A stretch of DNA of 64,000 bases from Paraburkholderia elongata (GCF_013177735.1 NZ_WOEZ01000043.1:124001-188000); one strand, 5' to 3'. Shown: positions 48,770-57,807, counted from the stretch's first letter. Notes: generated by a model from the letters alone, not told the origin. Translations and numbers: made by a program.

Positions 48770-49501
48770 CGACCCTCTGATCCGTCTGGCTGTGACATGC
48801 AACTAGCTCATTCGTGGCAGCGCGCTGGCGCTGTTTCGCCCCGTGTTTCGCCTTTGTGGAAGCGGCTGGCGATACGCCTACGGTGTGAGCCGAACTGTGG
48901 CCCGGCATAACCGCAAACAGGCGTGTCGTCTGTTGATTTTAACCGTCATGGGGCCTGACGCCACCGTTATTGCGGGAATGCGAAGTACGTCCGCCGCGCC
49001 CATCAGATCCTTAACGGCAGCGCATCAGCTTTCTGAATGGTGGTGCGGGTTTTCAAGGTGTTTGAAACGCGATTCCGGCCGCGATCGCGATTGCTGGGAA
49101 AGTGGCCGGCGCACGACAGTAGATGATTCGCTCGCGCCTGGGCGACGCCGGTCGAAGGCCGTCGCCGCGGCGCACGCCGCTATCCGCTGCTATTTGGCGT
49201 GAAAGGTTGTGCCTGAAACATAGGATGGTGTAGTGTCGTGCCGTCCAAAACAAGGAAAGTTCGCCGGCCTTCGGGCGGCGCCCGCGGCGACAGAGGAGTC
49301 CGGCTTCGCGGTACCGGTCCCGGGCATGCCCCGAGGACACGTCCGTCACCGGTCTACGTGTCTCCAACGCTAACGATTTACCGCGCACACGCGTTTTGCC
49401 ATGCCTGATTTCCGCTTTCCGGACCGATCTTCAGACTGCCGCGCCGAAGTTGCGGCCTCCTTTGTGCACTTGAACACCTGTAACAAAAGGGAGGGCGCCT
49501 G
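48770..49501. promoter_or_regulatory. Long upstream region of the ABC transporter
   Basis: About 730 bp between divergent genes. The part 49250-49400 can fold heavily: GACACGT pairs with ACGTGTC (about 49338-49365), GGGCATGCCC is self-complementary, and GCCGGCC/GGGCGGC also pair. TTGTGC with TGTAGT 16 bp apart near 49207-49234 is a possible promoter. The ribosome site GGGAGG precedes the ATG at 49502. I could not match it to a known riboswitch. Confidence 0.4.
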
Positions 49502-51253
49502 ATGGACTTCAGTTTCGACCTGAAACGCACCGCCAATGCCTCGGCGTGGCGATTGCTACCTAACGGCTGGGATTTCGTCGCCTTCCCGTTGATCATCTGC
49601 GTGATCGCGATGGCCGCCATCGGCTTTCATCAGACGCTGGCGCCGATGTCGACATTGAAGACCCAGGTCATCTCGCTCGACCCGTCGAACCTGCCTGAAT
49701 ACGCGATGCGCACCACGCTGCGCATGCTTGCGGCGATGGTGGCGTCGCTGACCTTCACGCTGGTTTACGGGACGCTCGCCGCGAAGAGCCGCCGTGCGGG
49801 CCTCGTGCTGGTGCCGATTCTCGACATCCTGCAGTCGGTGCCGGTGCTGGGCTACATTTCGTTTACGGTCACGTTCTTCCTCGCGTTGTTCCCGGGGCGC
49901 GTGCTGGGCGCGGAGCTCGCGGCGATCTTCGCGATCTTCACGAGCCAGGCGTGGAACATGACCTTCAGCTTCTATCAGTCGCTGCGCACGGTGCCGCGAG
50001 ATCTGGATGAAGTCTCGCGCGGCTTCCATCTGACGGGATGGCAACGCTTCTGGAAGCTCGAAGTGCCGTTCTCGATGCCCGGCCTCATCTGGAACATGAT
50101 GATGTCGATGTCGGGCGGCTGGTTCTTCGTGGTGGCATCCGAAGCCATCACCGTGGGCAACAACACGATCACGCTGCCGGGGATCGGCGCATATCTGGCG
50201 CAGGCAATCTCCGATAAGAACTTGCACGCGATCGGCTGGGTGATTCTGGCGATGACGGTCGTGATTCTGGCCTACGACCAGTTCCTGTTCCGTCCGCTCG
50301 TCGCGTGGGCCGACAAGTTCCGTATGGAAACGACCAGCTCCGGCAATGCACCGGAGTCGTGGCTGCTCGACCTGATCCGCCGTACCCGCCTGATTCACCG
50401 CCTGCTCGTGCCGATGGGGTGGATCTTGGCGAACGCCGCGCGCGTGCCGATGCGTCTGCCGGCATTTGACCGCGTCCGCTTCGTGATTCCGCAGCGCCAG
50501 AAATCGTCGCGCGTGGGCGACATTGTGTGGGGGATCCTGGTGATCCTCCTCACCGTGTATGTCGTTTATAGCGTCGTGGCTTATGTGCGCACCGGCGTGA
50601 CGCTAGACGAAGTGGGGCACGTGTTCGTGCTGGGCCTCATCACGCTGCTGCGCGTGGCGCTGCTGATTGCGATCTCGTCGCTGATCTGGGTGCCGCTCGG
50701 CGTGTTGATCGGGCTGCGTCCGGCGCTCGCCGAGAAGATCCAGCCGCTCGCGCAGTTTCTGGCGGCGTTCCCGGCGAACCTGCTGTTTCCCGTATTCGTG
50801 ATCGTGATCGTGCGCTTTCACCTGAACCCGGATATCTGGCTGTCGCCGCTGATCGTGCTCGGCACCCAGTGGTATATCCTGTTCAACGTGATTGCGGGCG
50901 CCAGTTCCTACCCGAACGATTACCGCGAGGCGGCCACCAACTTCGGCATCCGCGGCTGGCAGTGGTGGCGCAGGGTGATGCTGCCGGGCATTTTCCCGTA
51001 CTACGTGACGGGCGCGATTACCGCATCCGGGGGCGCGTGGAACGCGAGTATCGTCTCCGAGTTCGTTCAGTGGGGCGATACCAAAGTCGCCGCACACGGT
51101 TTGGGTGCGTATATCGCGCAGACTACCGCCGCCGGCGACTTTCCGAAAATTATTCTCGGCATTGCCGTGATGTCCCTGTTTGTGACCTTGTTCAACCGCC
51201 TACTGTGGCGTCCGATGTACGCCTATGCCGAGGCCAAGCTTCGGCTCGATTGA
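49502..51253 (+). CDS. ABC transporter permease with two fused transmembrane domains
   Basis: 583 aa. Two NitT/TauT-type permease domains in one chain: the first (about 70-270) with EAA-loop sequence DLDEVSRGFHLTGWQRFWKLEVP, the second (about 370-575) with DYREAATNFGIRGWQWWRRVMLP. A cytoplasmic linker of about 85 residues joins them. Sequence is of the nitrate/sulfonate/bicarbonate type, but no binding-protein gene is present. With the ATPase gene, 23 bp downstream, it forms a complete pore and motor. The substrate is unknown. Confidence 0.88.
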   Translation: MDFSFDLKRTANASAWRLLPNGWDFVAFPLIICVIAMAAIGFHQTLAPMSTLKTQVISLDPSNLPEYAMRTTLRMLAAMVASLTFTLVYGTLAAKSRRAGLVLVPILDILQSVPVLGYISFTVTFFLALFPGRVLGAELAAIFAIFTSQAWNMTFSFYQSLRTVPRDLDEVSRGFHLTGWQRFWKLEVPFSMPGLIWNMMMSMSGGWFFVVASEAITVGNNTITLPGIGAYLAQAISDKNLHAIGWVILAMTVVILAYDQFLFRPLVAWADKFRMETTSSGNAPESWLLDLIRRTRLIHRLLVPMGWILANAARVPMRLPAFDRVRFVIPQRQKSSRVGDIVWGILVILLTVYVVYSVVAYVRTGVTLDEVGHVFVLGLITLLRVALLIAISSLIWVPLGVLIGLRPALAEKIQPLAQFLAAFPANLLFPVFVIVIVRFHLNPDIWLSPLIVLGTQWYILFNVIAGASSYPNDYREAATNFGIRGWQWWRRVMLPGIFPYYVTGAITASGGAWNASIVSEFVQWGDTKVAAHGLGAYIAQTTAAGDFPKIILGIAVMSLFVTLFNRLLWRPMYAYAEAKLRLD

Positions 51254-51276
51254 CAGTAAATTTAAGGCAAACCGCG

Positions 51277-52623
51277 ATGCAAAATCCTAAAGCTGCCATA
51301 ACCGCTGCGCCGGTCCAGACGCCGCCGATGCCTCCGCGCCTGGGTGAAGAGATTCTGTGCGTCAAGGACGTGTGCAGAGGGTTCAACAAGACTCAAGGTG
51401 AGTTGCTCGTCCTCGACGATGTGAACCTGTCGCTGCGCGAAGGTGAGATCGTCGGCATGCTAGGCCGTTCGGGCTCCGGCAAGTCGACGCTGTTGCGTAT
51501 CATCGCCGGTCTGATCGAGCCGACCGACGGCGAGGTGACGTATCTGAGCAAGCCGCTCGACGGTCCCGCGAAGGGCGTCGCGATGGTGTTCCAGACCTTC
51601 GCGTTGTTCCCGTGGCTGACCGTGCTGCAGAACGTGGAAGCGGGCCTCGAAGCGCAAGGCGTGGGTGCGCGCGAGCGCCGCGAACGCGCGTTGGCCGCGA
51701 TCGACCTGATCGGTCTCGACGGTTTCGAAAACGCGTATCCGCGCGAATTGTCGGGTGGCATGCGTCAGCGCGTCGGTTTTGCGCGCGCGCTGGTGGTCGA
51801 TCCGACGCTGCTGCTGATGGACGAGCCGTTTTCCGCCCTCGACGTGCTGACCGCCGAAACGCTGCGTACCGACCTGCTCGACCTGTGGACGCAGGGCCGC
51901 ATGCCGATCAAATCGGTGCTGATCGTCACGCACAACATCGAGGAAGCGGTGTTCATGTGCGACCGGATTCTGGTGCTGTCGTCCAATCCGGGCCGCGTGA
52001 TCGCCGAGATCAAGGTGCCGTTCAAGCATCCGCGTAACCGCCTGGACCCGGCGTTCCGCCGGCTGGTCGACGAGATCTACGCGAAGATGACCGCGCGTCA
52101 GACAGACGAAAAGACCAAGAAGGGGCTGGAACTGCACAGCTGGCTGCCGCATGTGTCGACCAACTTGATGGCCGGTCTGATCGAAACACTGGCCGCCGCG
52201 CCGTACCACGGCCGTGCCGACATGCCGGAAATCGCCCGCTCGCTGCATCTGGAAGTGGACGATCTGTTCCCGGTCGCCGAAGTGCTGCAGCACCTGGGTT
52301 TCGCCGACGTGCGCGAAGGGGATATTTTCCTGACGCCGCCGGCCCGTGTGTTCGCGGAATTCGGCACGCAGGAACGCAAGATGATGTTCGCCGAGCACCT
52401 GCTGCGCCACGTGCCGCTCGCCGCCCGGATCAAGAAGGTGTTGAACGAACGGCCGGGACACCGCGCGCCGCGCGTGCGCTTCGAGCAGGAGTTGGAGGAT
52501 TTTCTGTCGGACAGCGCTGCGGAAGAGACGCTCGACGCAGTAATCAACTGGGGCCGTTATGGCGAGATCTTCTCGTACAACGACCAGACGGAAATTTTCA
52601 GTCTGGAAGACGTGGAGTCTTAA
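51277..52623 (+). CDS. ABC transporter ATPase with C-terminal AAA-associated domain
   Basis: 448 aa from ATG 51277. Residues about 25-270 form a NitT/TauT-type ATPase: Walker A GRSGSGKST, Q-loop FQTFALFPWLTVLQNV, signature LSGGMRQRVGFARAL, Walker B LLLMDEPFSALD. The last 160 residues (LIETLAAAPYHGRADMPEIA, VAEVLQHLGFADVREGDIFL, AEHLLRHVPLAARI) are the AAA-associated C-terminal domain, a winged-helix-like module found in a subset of these ATPases and thought to be regulatory. Cotranscribed with the double permease and ended by a strong terminator. Confidence 0.9.
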   Translation: MQNPKAAITAAPVQTPPMPPRLGEEILCVKDVCRGFNKTQGELLVLDDVNLSLREGEIVGMLGRSGSGKSTLLRIIAGLIEPTDGEVTYLSKPLDGPAKGVAMVFQTFALFPWLTVLQNVEAGLEAQGVGARERRERALAAIDLIGLDGFENAYPRELSGGMRQRVGFARALVVDPTLLLMDEPFSALDVLTAETLRTDLLDLWTQGRMPIKSVLIVTHNIEEAVFMCDRILVLSSNPGRVIAEIKVPFKHPRNRLDPAFRRLVDEIYAKMTARQTDEKTKKGLELHSWLPHVSTNLMAGLIETLAAAPYHGRADMPEIARSLHLEVDDLFPVAEVLQHLGFADVREGDIFLTPPARVFAEFGTQERKMMFAEHLLRHVPLAARIKKVLNERPGHRAPRVRFEQELEDFLSDSAAEETLDAVINWGRYGEIFSYNDQTEIFSLEDVES

Positions 52624-52654
52624 ACCCGGTCGAGCGGATTAAGACGTTTCAGGC

Positions 52655-52688
52655 AAAAAGCGGCAGGGGAGACCCTGCCGCTTTTTTT
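52655..52688. terminator. Bidirectional terminator
   Basis: AAAAAGCGGCAGGG-GAGA-CCCTGCCGCTTTTTTT, a 13-pair stem with T-runs on both strands, between the converging ATPase and lipoprotein genes. The lipoprotein stop codon lies at its edge. Confidence 0.93.
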
Positions 52689-53307
52689 ATTGCAGATTGC
52701 CCCAGCGCTCGACCGCCGGTTCCGCCGACGCCCACTTCCAGCCCTTGTCCTGCCGGCACGCGCTCGCCGTGTACCAGTCTTCGTGCGCGGTCGGGCCGTC
52801 GCCGTCCTGAACCGAGAACACGAAATCCTTGCACAGCGCGAGCGCCGAGCTGAACGCGCGCGTCACGCGCACCTGGCCGTGGCCGTTCTCGATCGGTAGC
52901 GTGTGCTTGACCGCCCAGGGCCGCGTCTCGCCGACCGGCATCGCGCCCGCCAACGCGGCGATCAGGTTCTGCTGATCGGTGTGCATGGTGCGCATATAGC
53001 GGCCGACGGCTTCGTCGGTCGCGGCCTGCACGGCGATACCGACGCCGATGCCAACTGCCGGGTTGGAGGTCACGAGGCCCGACGCGACACCGGCTGCGGC
53101 ACCGCTCGCCGCGCCGACCGACGAGCAGCCGCTCGTCAGGAGACTGGCGCCGACGCAGATGGCACCGGCCAGCACGAGCCGCAGCCGCTTGCCGGAAAGC
53201 ACCGCCGCAGGCGTGCGCGCGACCAGGGCTGCACGCGCGCCATCGACGAAGCGTAGTCCGGACAGCGCGCGTTCATTCCGGGGACGTGGAAGCGTCAGCA
53301 CCCTCAT
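52687..53307 (-). CDS. Lipoprotein, second of a tandem paralogous pair
   Basis: 206 aa from ATG 53307, which overlaps the preceding gene's stop as ATGA; an upstream start at 53352 is also open. An unusually long N-region (about 45 residues) precedes the hydrophobic segment and lipobox LLTSGC. A Gly/Ala-rich membrane-like segment follows (GAASGAAAGVASGL, VGIGVGIAVQAA). The C-terminal domain ends WKWASAEPAVERWGNLQ, nearly the same as the upstream gene. Shared pattern: PW-V-HT-PIE..G...V-R....A...CK..VFSV. Function unknown; envelope location likely. Confidence 0.75.
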   Translation of the reverse strand: MRVLTLPRPRNERALSGLRFVDGARAALVARTPAAVLSGKRLRLVLAGAICVGASLLTSGCSSVGAASGAAAGVASGLVTSNPAVGIGVGIAVQAATDEAVGRYMRTMHTDQQNLIAALAGAMPVGETRPWAVKHTLPIENGHGQVRVTRAFSSALALCKDFVFSVQDGDGPTAHEDWYTASACRQDKGWKWASAEPAVERWGNLQ

Positions 53308-53900
53308 TGCAGCGCGCCCCAGCGTTCGGTGGCGGGTTCGGCCGACGCCCATTTCCAGTTGTCGCCGTCACGGCAGATCGATGCGACGTAGAACGCGCTG
53401 CTCGCCGGCACATTCTTGGTGGCGGTCTGATCGACCGAGAAGACGATTTCCTTGCAGTCGAGCGCGCCGGCGCTGATCGTGCGGCTGACGGTGACGCGGC
53501 CGTGTTCGTCGTCTTCGATCGGCACCGAGTGGGTCACGCTCCACGGTGCAATCGCGCCGACGTCGAGCGGCCCCGCGATTTTGGCGATACCGTCCTGCGT
53601 ATTCTTGTGGACTACGCGCTGAGAGTACTGAACGCCGGCGCGCGCTGCGGCCACTGCGCCGAGACCGATGCCGGTAGCGACTGCCGCATTGCGGGTGACT
53701 TTGGCCGCGAGCGCGGCGCCTGCGATACCGGCGCCGGCGGTGGCGCCTTCCGAATAGAGCGAACTACATCCGCTCAACGCCGACGTGATCGCCACTGCCA
53801 ACGCGACGAGCGCTGTTGCATTCGGACGTCCGCGTTTGGTTGCTGTAGACGCTTTGGTTGTTTGTTTTACCCCTTCGGCCCACACCATACTTTTTTGCAT
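53304..53900 (-). CDS. Lipoprotein, first of a tandem paralogous pair
   Basis: 198 aa. A basic N-region, then a hydrophobic segment ending ITSALSGCSS, a lipobox. A Gly/Ala-rich stretch follows (GAGIAGAALAAK, GIGLGAVAAARAG). The C-terminal half (APWSVTHSVPIEDDEHGRV, LDCKEIVFSVDQT, WKWASAEPATERWGALQ) aligns with the downstream gene throughout. The conserved Cys pair (DCK and ICRD here, LCK and ACRQ there) might form a disulfide in the periplasm. Coupled by ATGA overlap to its paralogue. I do not recognise the family. Confidence 0.78.
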   Translation of the reverse strand: MQKSMVWAEGVKQTTKASTATKRGRPNATALVALAVAITSALSGCSSLYSEGATAGAGIAGAALAAKVTRNAAVATGIGLGAVAAARAGVQYSQRVVHKNTQDGIAKIAGPLDVGAIAPWSVTHSVPIEDDEHGRVTVSRTISAGALDCKEIVFSVDQTATKNVPASSAFYVASICRDGDNWKWASAEPATERWGALQ

Positions 53901-54291
53901 TTCCCTGTCTTTGCTCCTGCAAGTGCTTTTCGTTCACGCATCGTTCACAAACGCGAAGCACATGTTTGAACGATGCTTGAGCGAAAGGCACGTCTTTTTC
54001 ATCGTTGTGCCGTGCGCTGCCGCATTTTGCAGGATGCTATTTGTAATTGGCAGTGGGAAAGTGCAAGCAATTGAAAAAGATGGTGCGAGTCAAATCGGTT
54101 TCTGGTGAGAAAAAGCCGATTTGATTGGTGGTGCGAAGGGATTAATTATGAGATGGCAGGTGCGCAGAACGAGCCGTTTCAGCAGAGAGGGAGCGCACAA
54201 CTAGCGCACAAGAAGGGCGCAAAAAAGTAGACGGCGAGCACGCAGAAAACACACGCTCACGCGAACGAACCGCGTGAGCGCCTGGCACGGC
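53901..54291. promoter_or_regulatory. Intergenic region upstream of the lipoprotein pair
   Basis: About 390 bp, with lower GC than average (53980-54130). It should hold the lipoprotein promoter on the minus strand. I tested it for -24/-12 sigma-54 elements and found none with correct spacing. Confidence 0.35.
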
Positions 54292-55338
54292 TTATAGCTC
54301 GGTTTCTTCTTCCGCGCCATCGTCGCCGCCGTACACGCTCAAACGGTTGTACAGCGTTTTCAGACTCACGCCGAGCGCTTTGGCCGCGCGCCGCTTGTCG
54401 CCACCGCAATACTTGAGCGTGCCGAGAATGATCTGCTTTTGCGCATCGGCGAGCGGGGTACCGATCCACACGCTCATCGCGTCGCCCTGCGTCACCGGCT
54501 TTTTCACGCGCGACGCGAGATGCGGATGTGGCAGCTCGACCGTTTTCTCCGCGAGAATGAACGCGCGATACACCGCGTTCTTCAACTCGCGCACGTTGCC
54601 TGGCCACGACCAGGTCCGCAGTGTTTCGATCGATCGTTTGCTGAAGCTCTTGCTCGTGCTTTCCTGCTGATTCAGCAAGGCGAGAAAGTGTTGCGCGAGC
54701 AGTTCGCGATCGTTCTCGCGCTCGCGCAACGGCGGCGCGCGCAACGGGAAAACCGCGAGCCGGTACATCAGGTCTTCACGCAGACCGTTTTCCTTCACCG
54801 CTACCGCGGGGTCGCGATTGGTCGCCGCGATCACGCGCACGTCGCCGCGAATCAGTTCGTTGCCACCGACCCTGAAAAACGTGCCGGTCTCGAGTGCGCG
54901 CAAGAGTTTGACCTGGCGCACCGGCGCCATTTCAGTGATTTCGTCGAGAAACAGCGTGCCGCCGTTCGCATGTTCGAAGTAGCCGACCCGGCCCTGGATC
55001 GCACCGGTGAAGCTGCCTTTTTCGTGGCCGAACAATTCGGCTTCGATGAGTTCGTCGGGAATCGCGCCGCAGTTCACGGCGACAAACGGTGCGTCCCTGC
55101 GGCTGCTTTGATCGTGAATCGTGCGCGCAATCAGTTCCTTGCCGGTGCCGGATTCGCCGATGATCAGCGCGGTCGCGTCGGTGCTGGCGACGCGCTCGAT
55201 CTGTTCGTACAGATCGAGCATCACCGGCGACGAGCCATACAGCAGCCCGTACGATTTCAGCCCCGCGACGCCGTCCGCGACGCGCTGCTTCGTCTGTGCG
55301 ACGGAGACGGTGGGCGGGTCCAGATCGATTGACGCCAT
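54292..55338 (-). CDS. Sigma-54-dependent activator without receiver domain
   Basis: 348 aa. Only a short N-terminal segment (about 40 residues) precedes the AAA+ domain: Walker A GESGTGKE, GSFTGA loop that contacts sigma-54, Walker B GGTLFLDEITEM, arginine finger region, then a Fis-type helix-turn-helix (AAKALGVSLKTLYNRL). It lacks any sensory domain, as in PspF- or HrpR/S-type activators, so control must come from partner proteins or expression level. It lies divergent from a sigma-54 promoter at 55562 and is an obvious candidate to act there. Confidence 0.93.
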   Translation of the reverse strand: MASIDLDPPTVSVAQTKQRVADGVAGLKSYGLLYGSSPVMLDLYEQIERVASTDATALIIGESGTGKELIARTIHDQSSRRDAPFVAVNCGAIPDELIEAELFGHEKGSFTGAIQGRVGYFEHANGGTLFLDEITEMAPVRQVKLLRALETGTFFRVGGNELIRGDVRVIAATNRDPAVAVKENGLREDLMYRLAVFPLRAPPLRERENDRELLAQHFLALLNQQESTSKSFSKRSIETLRTWSWPGNVRELKNAVYRAFILAEKTVELPHPHLASRVKKPVTQGDAMSVWIGTPLADAQKQIILGTLKYCGGDKRRAAKALGVSLKTLYNRLSVYGGDDGAEEETEL

Positions 55339-55561
55339 AAACGGGGAGTCCTGTGCAAATGGGATTCGGCATTGCGGCGCGCAGGCCTTGAAGCCCTTGG
55401 AGCAAGATGGACCAGTGCGGTCACTATCTCACAAAAGTCGATTTAACCACTTTGACCCCGCTTCCGGCAATCCATGCGACGGCCGGCGAAATAGCCCGGC
55501 GCACGCTCGGTCGAAAGTGACTGAGCCCGTACCGGTATTGAATGGGAGTGGCAAATTTACC

Positions 55562-55576
55562 GGGCACGGCGTTTGC
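55562..55576 (+). promoter_or_regulatory. Sigma-54 (-24/-12) promoter
   Basis: GGGCAC-GGCGT-TTGC. The invariant GG (55563-55564) and GC (55575-55576) are separated by exactly 10 bp, as required. Consensus is TGGCAC-N5-TTGC, so one mismatch. Start would be near 55588. It drives toward the DUF883 remnant and the gene at 55818. Confidence 0.7.
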
Positions 55577-55602
55577 GGAGTGGACTCGACATACGTGTGC
55601 TT

Positions 55603-55767
55603 TTGAGCGACTCTGTTCAAAGCGCGCCGACGGCGGATGTGGTTCTCCGATTGGTCGCTACGCGCCGGAAACAGGACGCAAAGCGCTACGTGCGGTGCAA
55701 CCCGTGGCGCTCGATCGGCATTGCCGCGGGCGCCGGCTTCCTGCTCGGCGCTCTCAGCGCTCGCTAA
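55603..55767 (+). pseudogene. Remnant of a DUF883 (ElaB/YqjD-like) membrane-anchored protein
   Basis: The frame ends AKRYVRCNPWRSIGIAAGAGFLLGALSAR, split here by position: about 55679-55767. This is the C-terminal anchor of DUF883 proteins, which tether to the inner membrane and bind ribosomes in E. coli. The upstream two thirds are missing or unrecognisable; the only early start (TTG 55573) overlaps the -12 box of the sigma-54 promoter. No ribosome site is visible. I read it as a truncated gene. Confidence 0.5.
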
Positions 55768-55817
55768 CGAGCAGTGCGCGACGCCGATCCGCTTGACGAT
55801 AACAAGGAGAGTTCACG

Positions 55818-56096
55818 ATGGCACGACCTAAAATTGGCATCTTCGGCGCGCTGGTGGCCCTCGGTGGGTTTCTGGCTGTGCGCCACATGCAGCGGAACCG
55901 TGCCGCGCAGGCTCAGGCGGCGCGTGAACTGAGCCGCTGGGAAGGCGAGGGCGGCACGGTGGCGACGCCGGCTACGCCGTCCGGCAGCGTGAGCGCGGCG
56001 AGTGCCGGCCCATCTACGCCAGACACCGCACATGGTGTAAATGGCTCGGCGCATCCGAACAGCCAAGGCGGCGCATGGCCGTTTCCGCGTAGCTGA
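55818..56096 (+). CDS. Small membrane protein, unknown function
   Basis: 92 aa. AAGGAG precedes the ATG well. One hydrophobic segment (about 6-20, IGIFGALVALGGFLAV) is followed by a basic stretch (RHMQRNRAAQAQAAREL) and a low-complexity Ser/Pro/Gly tail ending WPFPRS. This suggests one membrane anchor and a disordered tail. It is the first intact gene downstream of the sigma-54 promoter, in the same position as DUF883-linked small proteins. Confidence 0.6.
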   Translation: MARPKIGIFGALVALGGFLAVRHMQRNRAAQAQAARELSRWEGEGGTVATPATPSGSVSAASAGPSTPDTAHGVNGSAHPNSQGGAWPFPRS

Positions 56097-56402
56097 GGGC
56101 TGCAATGGTGACCTTGCGTGCGCCGCTGCGCCGGCGTGCCGTTTCGACAAGCGGCACCTGGCACGCATTTCAAATTTGTCTCAATAAAGCCGTATAATAG
56201 ACAACAATGTCGCACTTTGGTGGGGGATTTTCCCGTAGATTGTTGCGATATTGAATCAAGTCAGGGGTTCGGCGCTGTCGTGGAACGTTAGCGTGTGGTC
56301 ACATCAGGGGCGTACACGCGACGCAGCGGCAAGCCGCCGGCCGGCAATTCAGCATTCGCTTTGCATGTTTCCCCATTCACGCTTTCGGACTTTCGAGACG
56401 CG
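56097..56402 (+). promoter_or_regulatory. Promoter region of the NtrC-type regulator
   Basis: A perfect TATAAT at 56193-56198 lies about 200 bp before the regulator start; a -35 box is weak (TCAAAT at 17 bp). The rest shows no gene. Confidence 0.5.
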
Positions 56403-57803
56403 ATGCCACACGTACTGATTGTCGATGACGATGCCGGTACCCGCGAGACGCTTTCCGCCATCATCGGGGAAGACGGTCTGACTACCGCCACTGCGGGCGA
56501 TTTGCGTGAAGCGCGCATTCAACTGGTCCGGCAGATGCCGGACGTCGTCTTTACCGATTTGAAGCTGCCCGACGGCAGTGGAGTCGATTTGTTTGAAGAT
56601 CTCGATCCGCGCTCCGGCGTGGAGGTGATTGTGATTACCGGCCACGCCACGGTCGAGTCGGCGGTCAACGCGCTGAAGATGGGCGCTACCGACTACCTGG
56701 TGAAGCCGATCAACATGCAGCGCGTGAAGGCGATCCTGTCGCGCCTGCCGCGCGCCGGCGACCTGAAGGCGGAAATCGGCACCTTGCGTGGCGAGTTGCG
56801 GCGCATGGGCCGCTTCGGTTTGATGCTCGGCAATTCGCCGGCCATACAGGAGGTCTACGACCAGATCGGCCGGGTTGCGCCGACGGCGGCCTCGGTCATG
56901 CTGATGGGCGAGTCGGGCACCGGCAAGGAAGTCGCTGCGCAGACGCTGCACGCACTCAGCTTGCGTCGCAAGCATGCGTTTCTCGCGGTGAATTGCGGCG
57001 CGATCTCGCCGAACCTGATCGAATCGGAAATGTTCGGCCACGAGCGCGGCTCGTTCACCGGCGCGGACCGTCAGCACAAAGGGTATTTCGAACGCGCGAA
57101 CGGCGGCACGCTGTTCCTCGACGAAATCACTGAAATGCCGATCGAGTTGCAGGTGAAACTGCTGCGCGTGCTGGAAACCGGCATGTTCATGCGGGTCGGC
57201 ACGACCAAGGAAATCGAAACGGACGTGCGCCTGATTGCGGCTACCAACCGCGATGCTGAGCAGGCGGTGCTGGAAGGCAAGTTGCGGCTCGATCTGTACC
57301 ACCGCCTGAACGTGTTTCCGATCAGTCTGCCGCCGCTGCGCGAGCGGGGTAAGGACGTCGAGTTGCTTGCGCAAGCGTTCCTCGACGAACTCAACGAGCG
57401 TCACAGTACGAAGAAGCATTTCCCGGCCGCGGTGAAGGAAATGTTGATGTCGTATCCGTGGCCGGGCAATGTGCGCGAGCTAAAGAACTATGTGCAGCGC
57501 GCGCACATCATGTCGGGTTCGGATTCGGATAGCACGGCGACGGTGCCGTTGCAGATCACGTTGTCGAAGCCTGCCGCCGGCACGGCGATCACGATTCCAT
57601 TTGGCACTTCGCTTGCCGAAGCGGATCGTCAGTTGATTCTGGCTACGCTCGAGCAATGTGGTGGGGTGAAGACGCGGGCTGCTGAGATTCTTGGTATTAG
57701 TCTGAAGACGCTTTATAACCGGCTCGTTGAGTATGGGAATGACGCGCGTGATGATGGCGATGTTGCTGATGAATCGCGGGCTTTGGGGAGGGCGGACGCT
57801 TAA
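56403..57803 (+). CDS. NtrC-family response regulator, sigma-54-dependent
   Basis: 466 aa from ATG 56403. Receiver domain (about 1-120) with phosphorylation site Asp52 in VVFTDLKLPDG, AAA+ domain with GESGTGKE (about 169), GSFTGA and GGTLFLDEITEMP, and a Fis-type helix-turn-helix (RAAEILGISLKTLYNRL). Phosphorylation of the receiver should allow oligomerisation and ATP-driven opening of sigma-54 promoters. No partner kinase is encoded nearby. Shares about the same AAA+ and HTH architecture as the activator at 54292. Its stop codon is followed at once by the large palindromic repeat. Confidence 0.94.
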   Translation: MPHVLIVDDDAGTRETLSAIIGEDGLTTATAGDLREARIQLVRQMPDVVFTDLKLPDGSGVDLFEDLDPRSGVEVIVITGHATVESAVNALKMGATDYLVKPINMQRVKAILSRLPRAGDLKAEIGTLRGELRRMGRFGLMLGNSPAIQEVYDQIGRVAPTAASVMLMGESGTGKEVAAQTLHALSLRRKHAFLAVNCGAISPNLIESEMFGHERGSFTGADRQHKGYFERANGGTLFLDEITEMPIELQVKLLRVLETGMFMRVGTTKEIETDVRLIAATNRDAEQAVLEGKLRLDLYHRLNVFPISLPPLRERGKDVELLAQAFLDELNERHSTKKHFPAAVKEMLMSYPWPGNVRELKNYVQRAHIMSGSDSDSTATVPLQITLSKPAAGTAITIPFGTSLAEADRQLILATLEQCGGVKTRAAEILGISLKTLYNRLVEYGNDARDDGDVADESRALGRADA

Positions 57804-57807
57804 GGTG

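Noticed and set aside
49250..49501. Guanidine-I (ykkC), fluoride or manganese riboswitch before the ABC transporter
   Set aside because: None of the conserved core strings of these classes is present; only generic GC-rich folding is seen.
53950..54120. Sigma-54 promoter upstream of the lipoprotein pair (TTGGCAG...TGC near 54049)
   Set aside because: It is on the plus strand and the GG-GC spacing is 12, not 10 bp.
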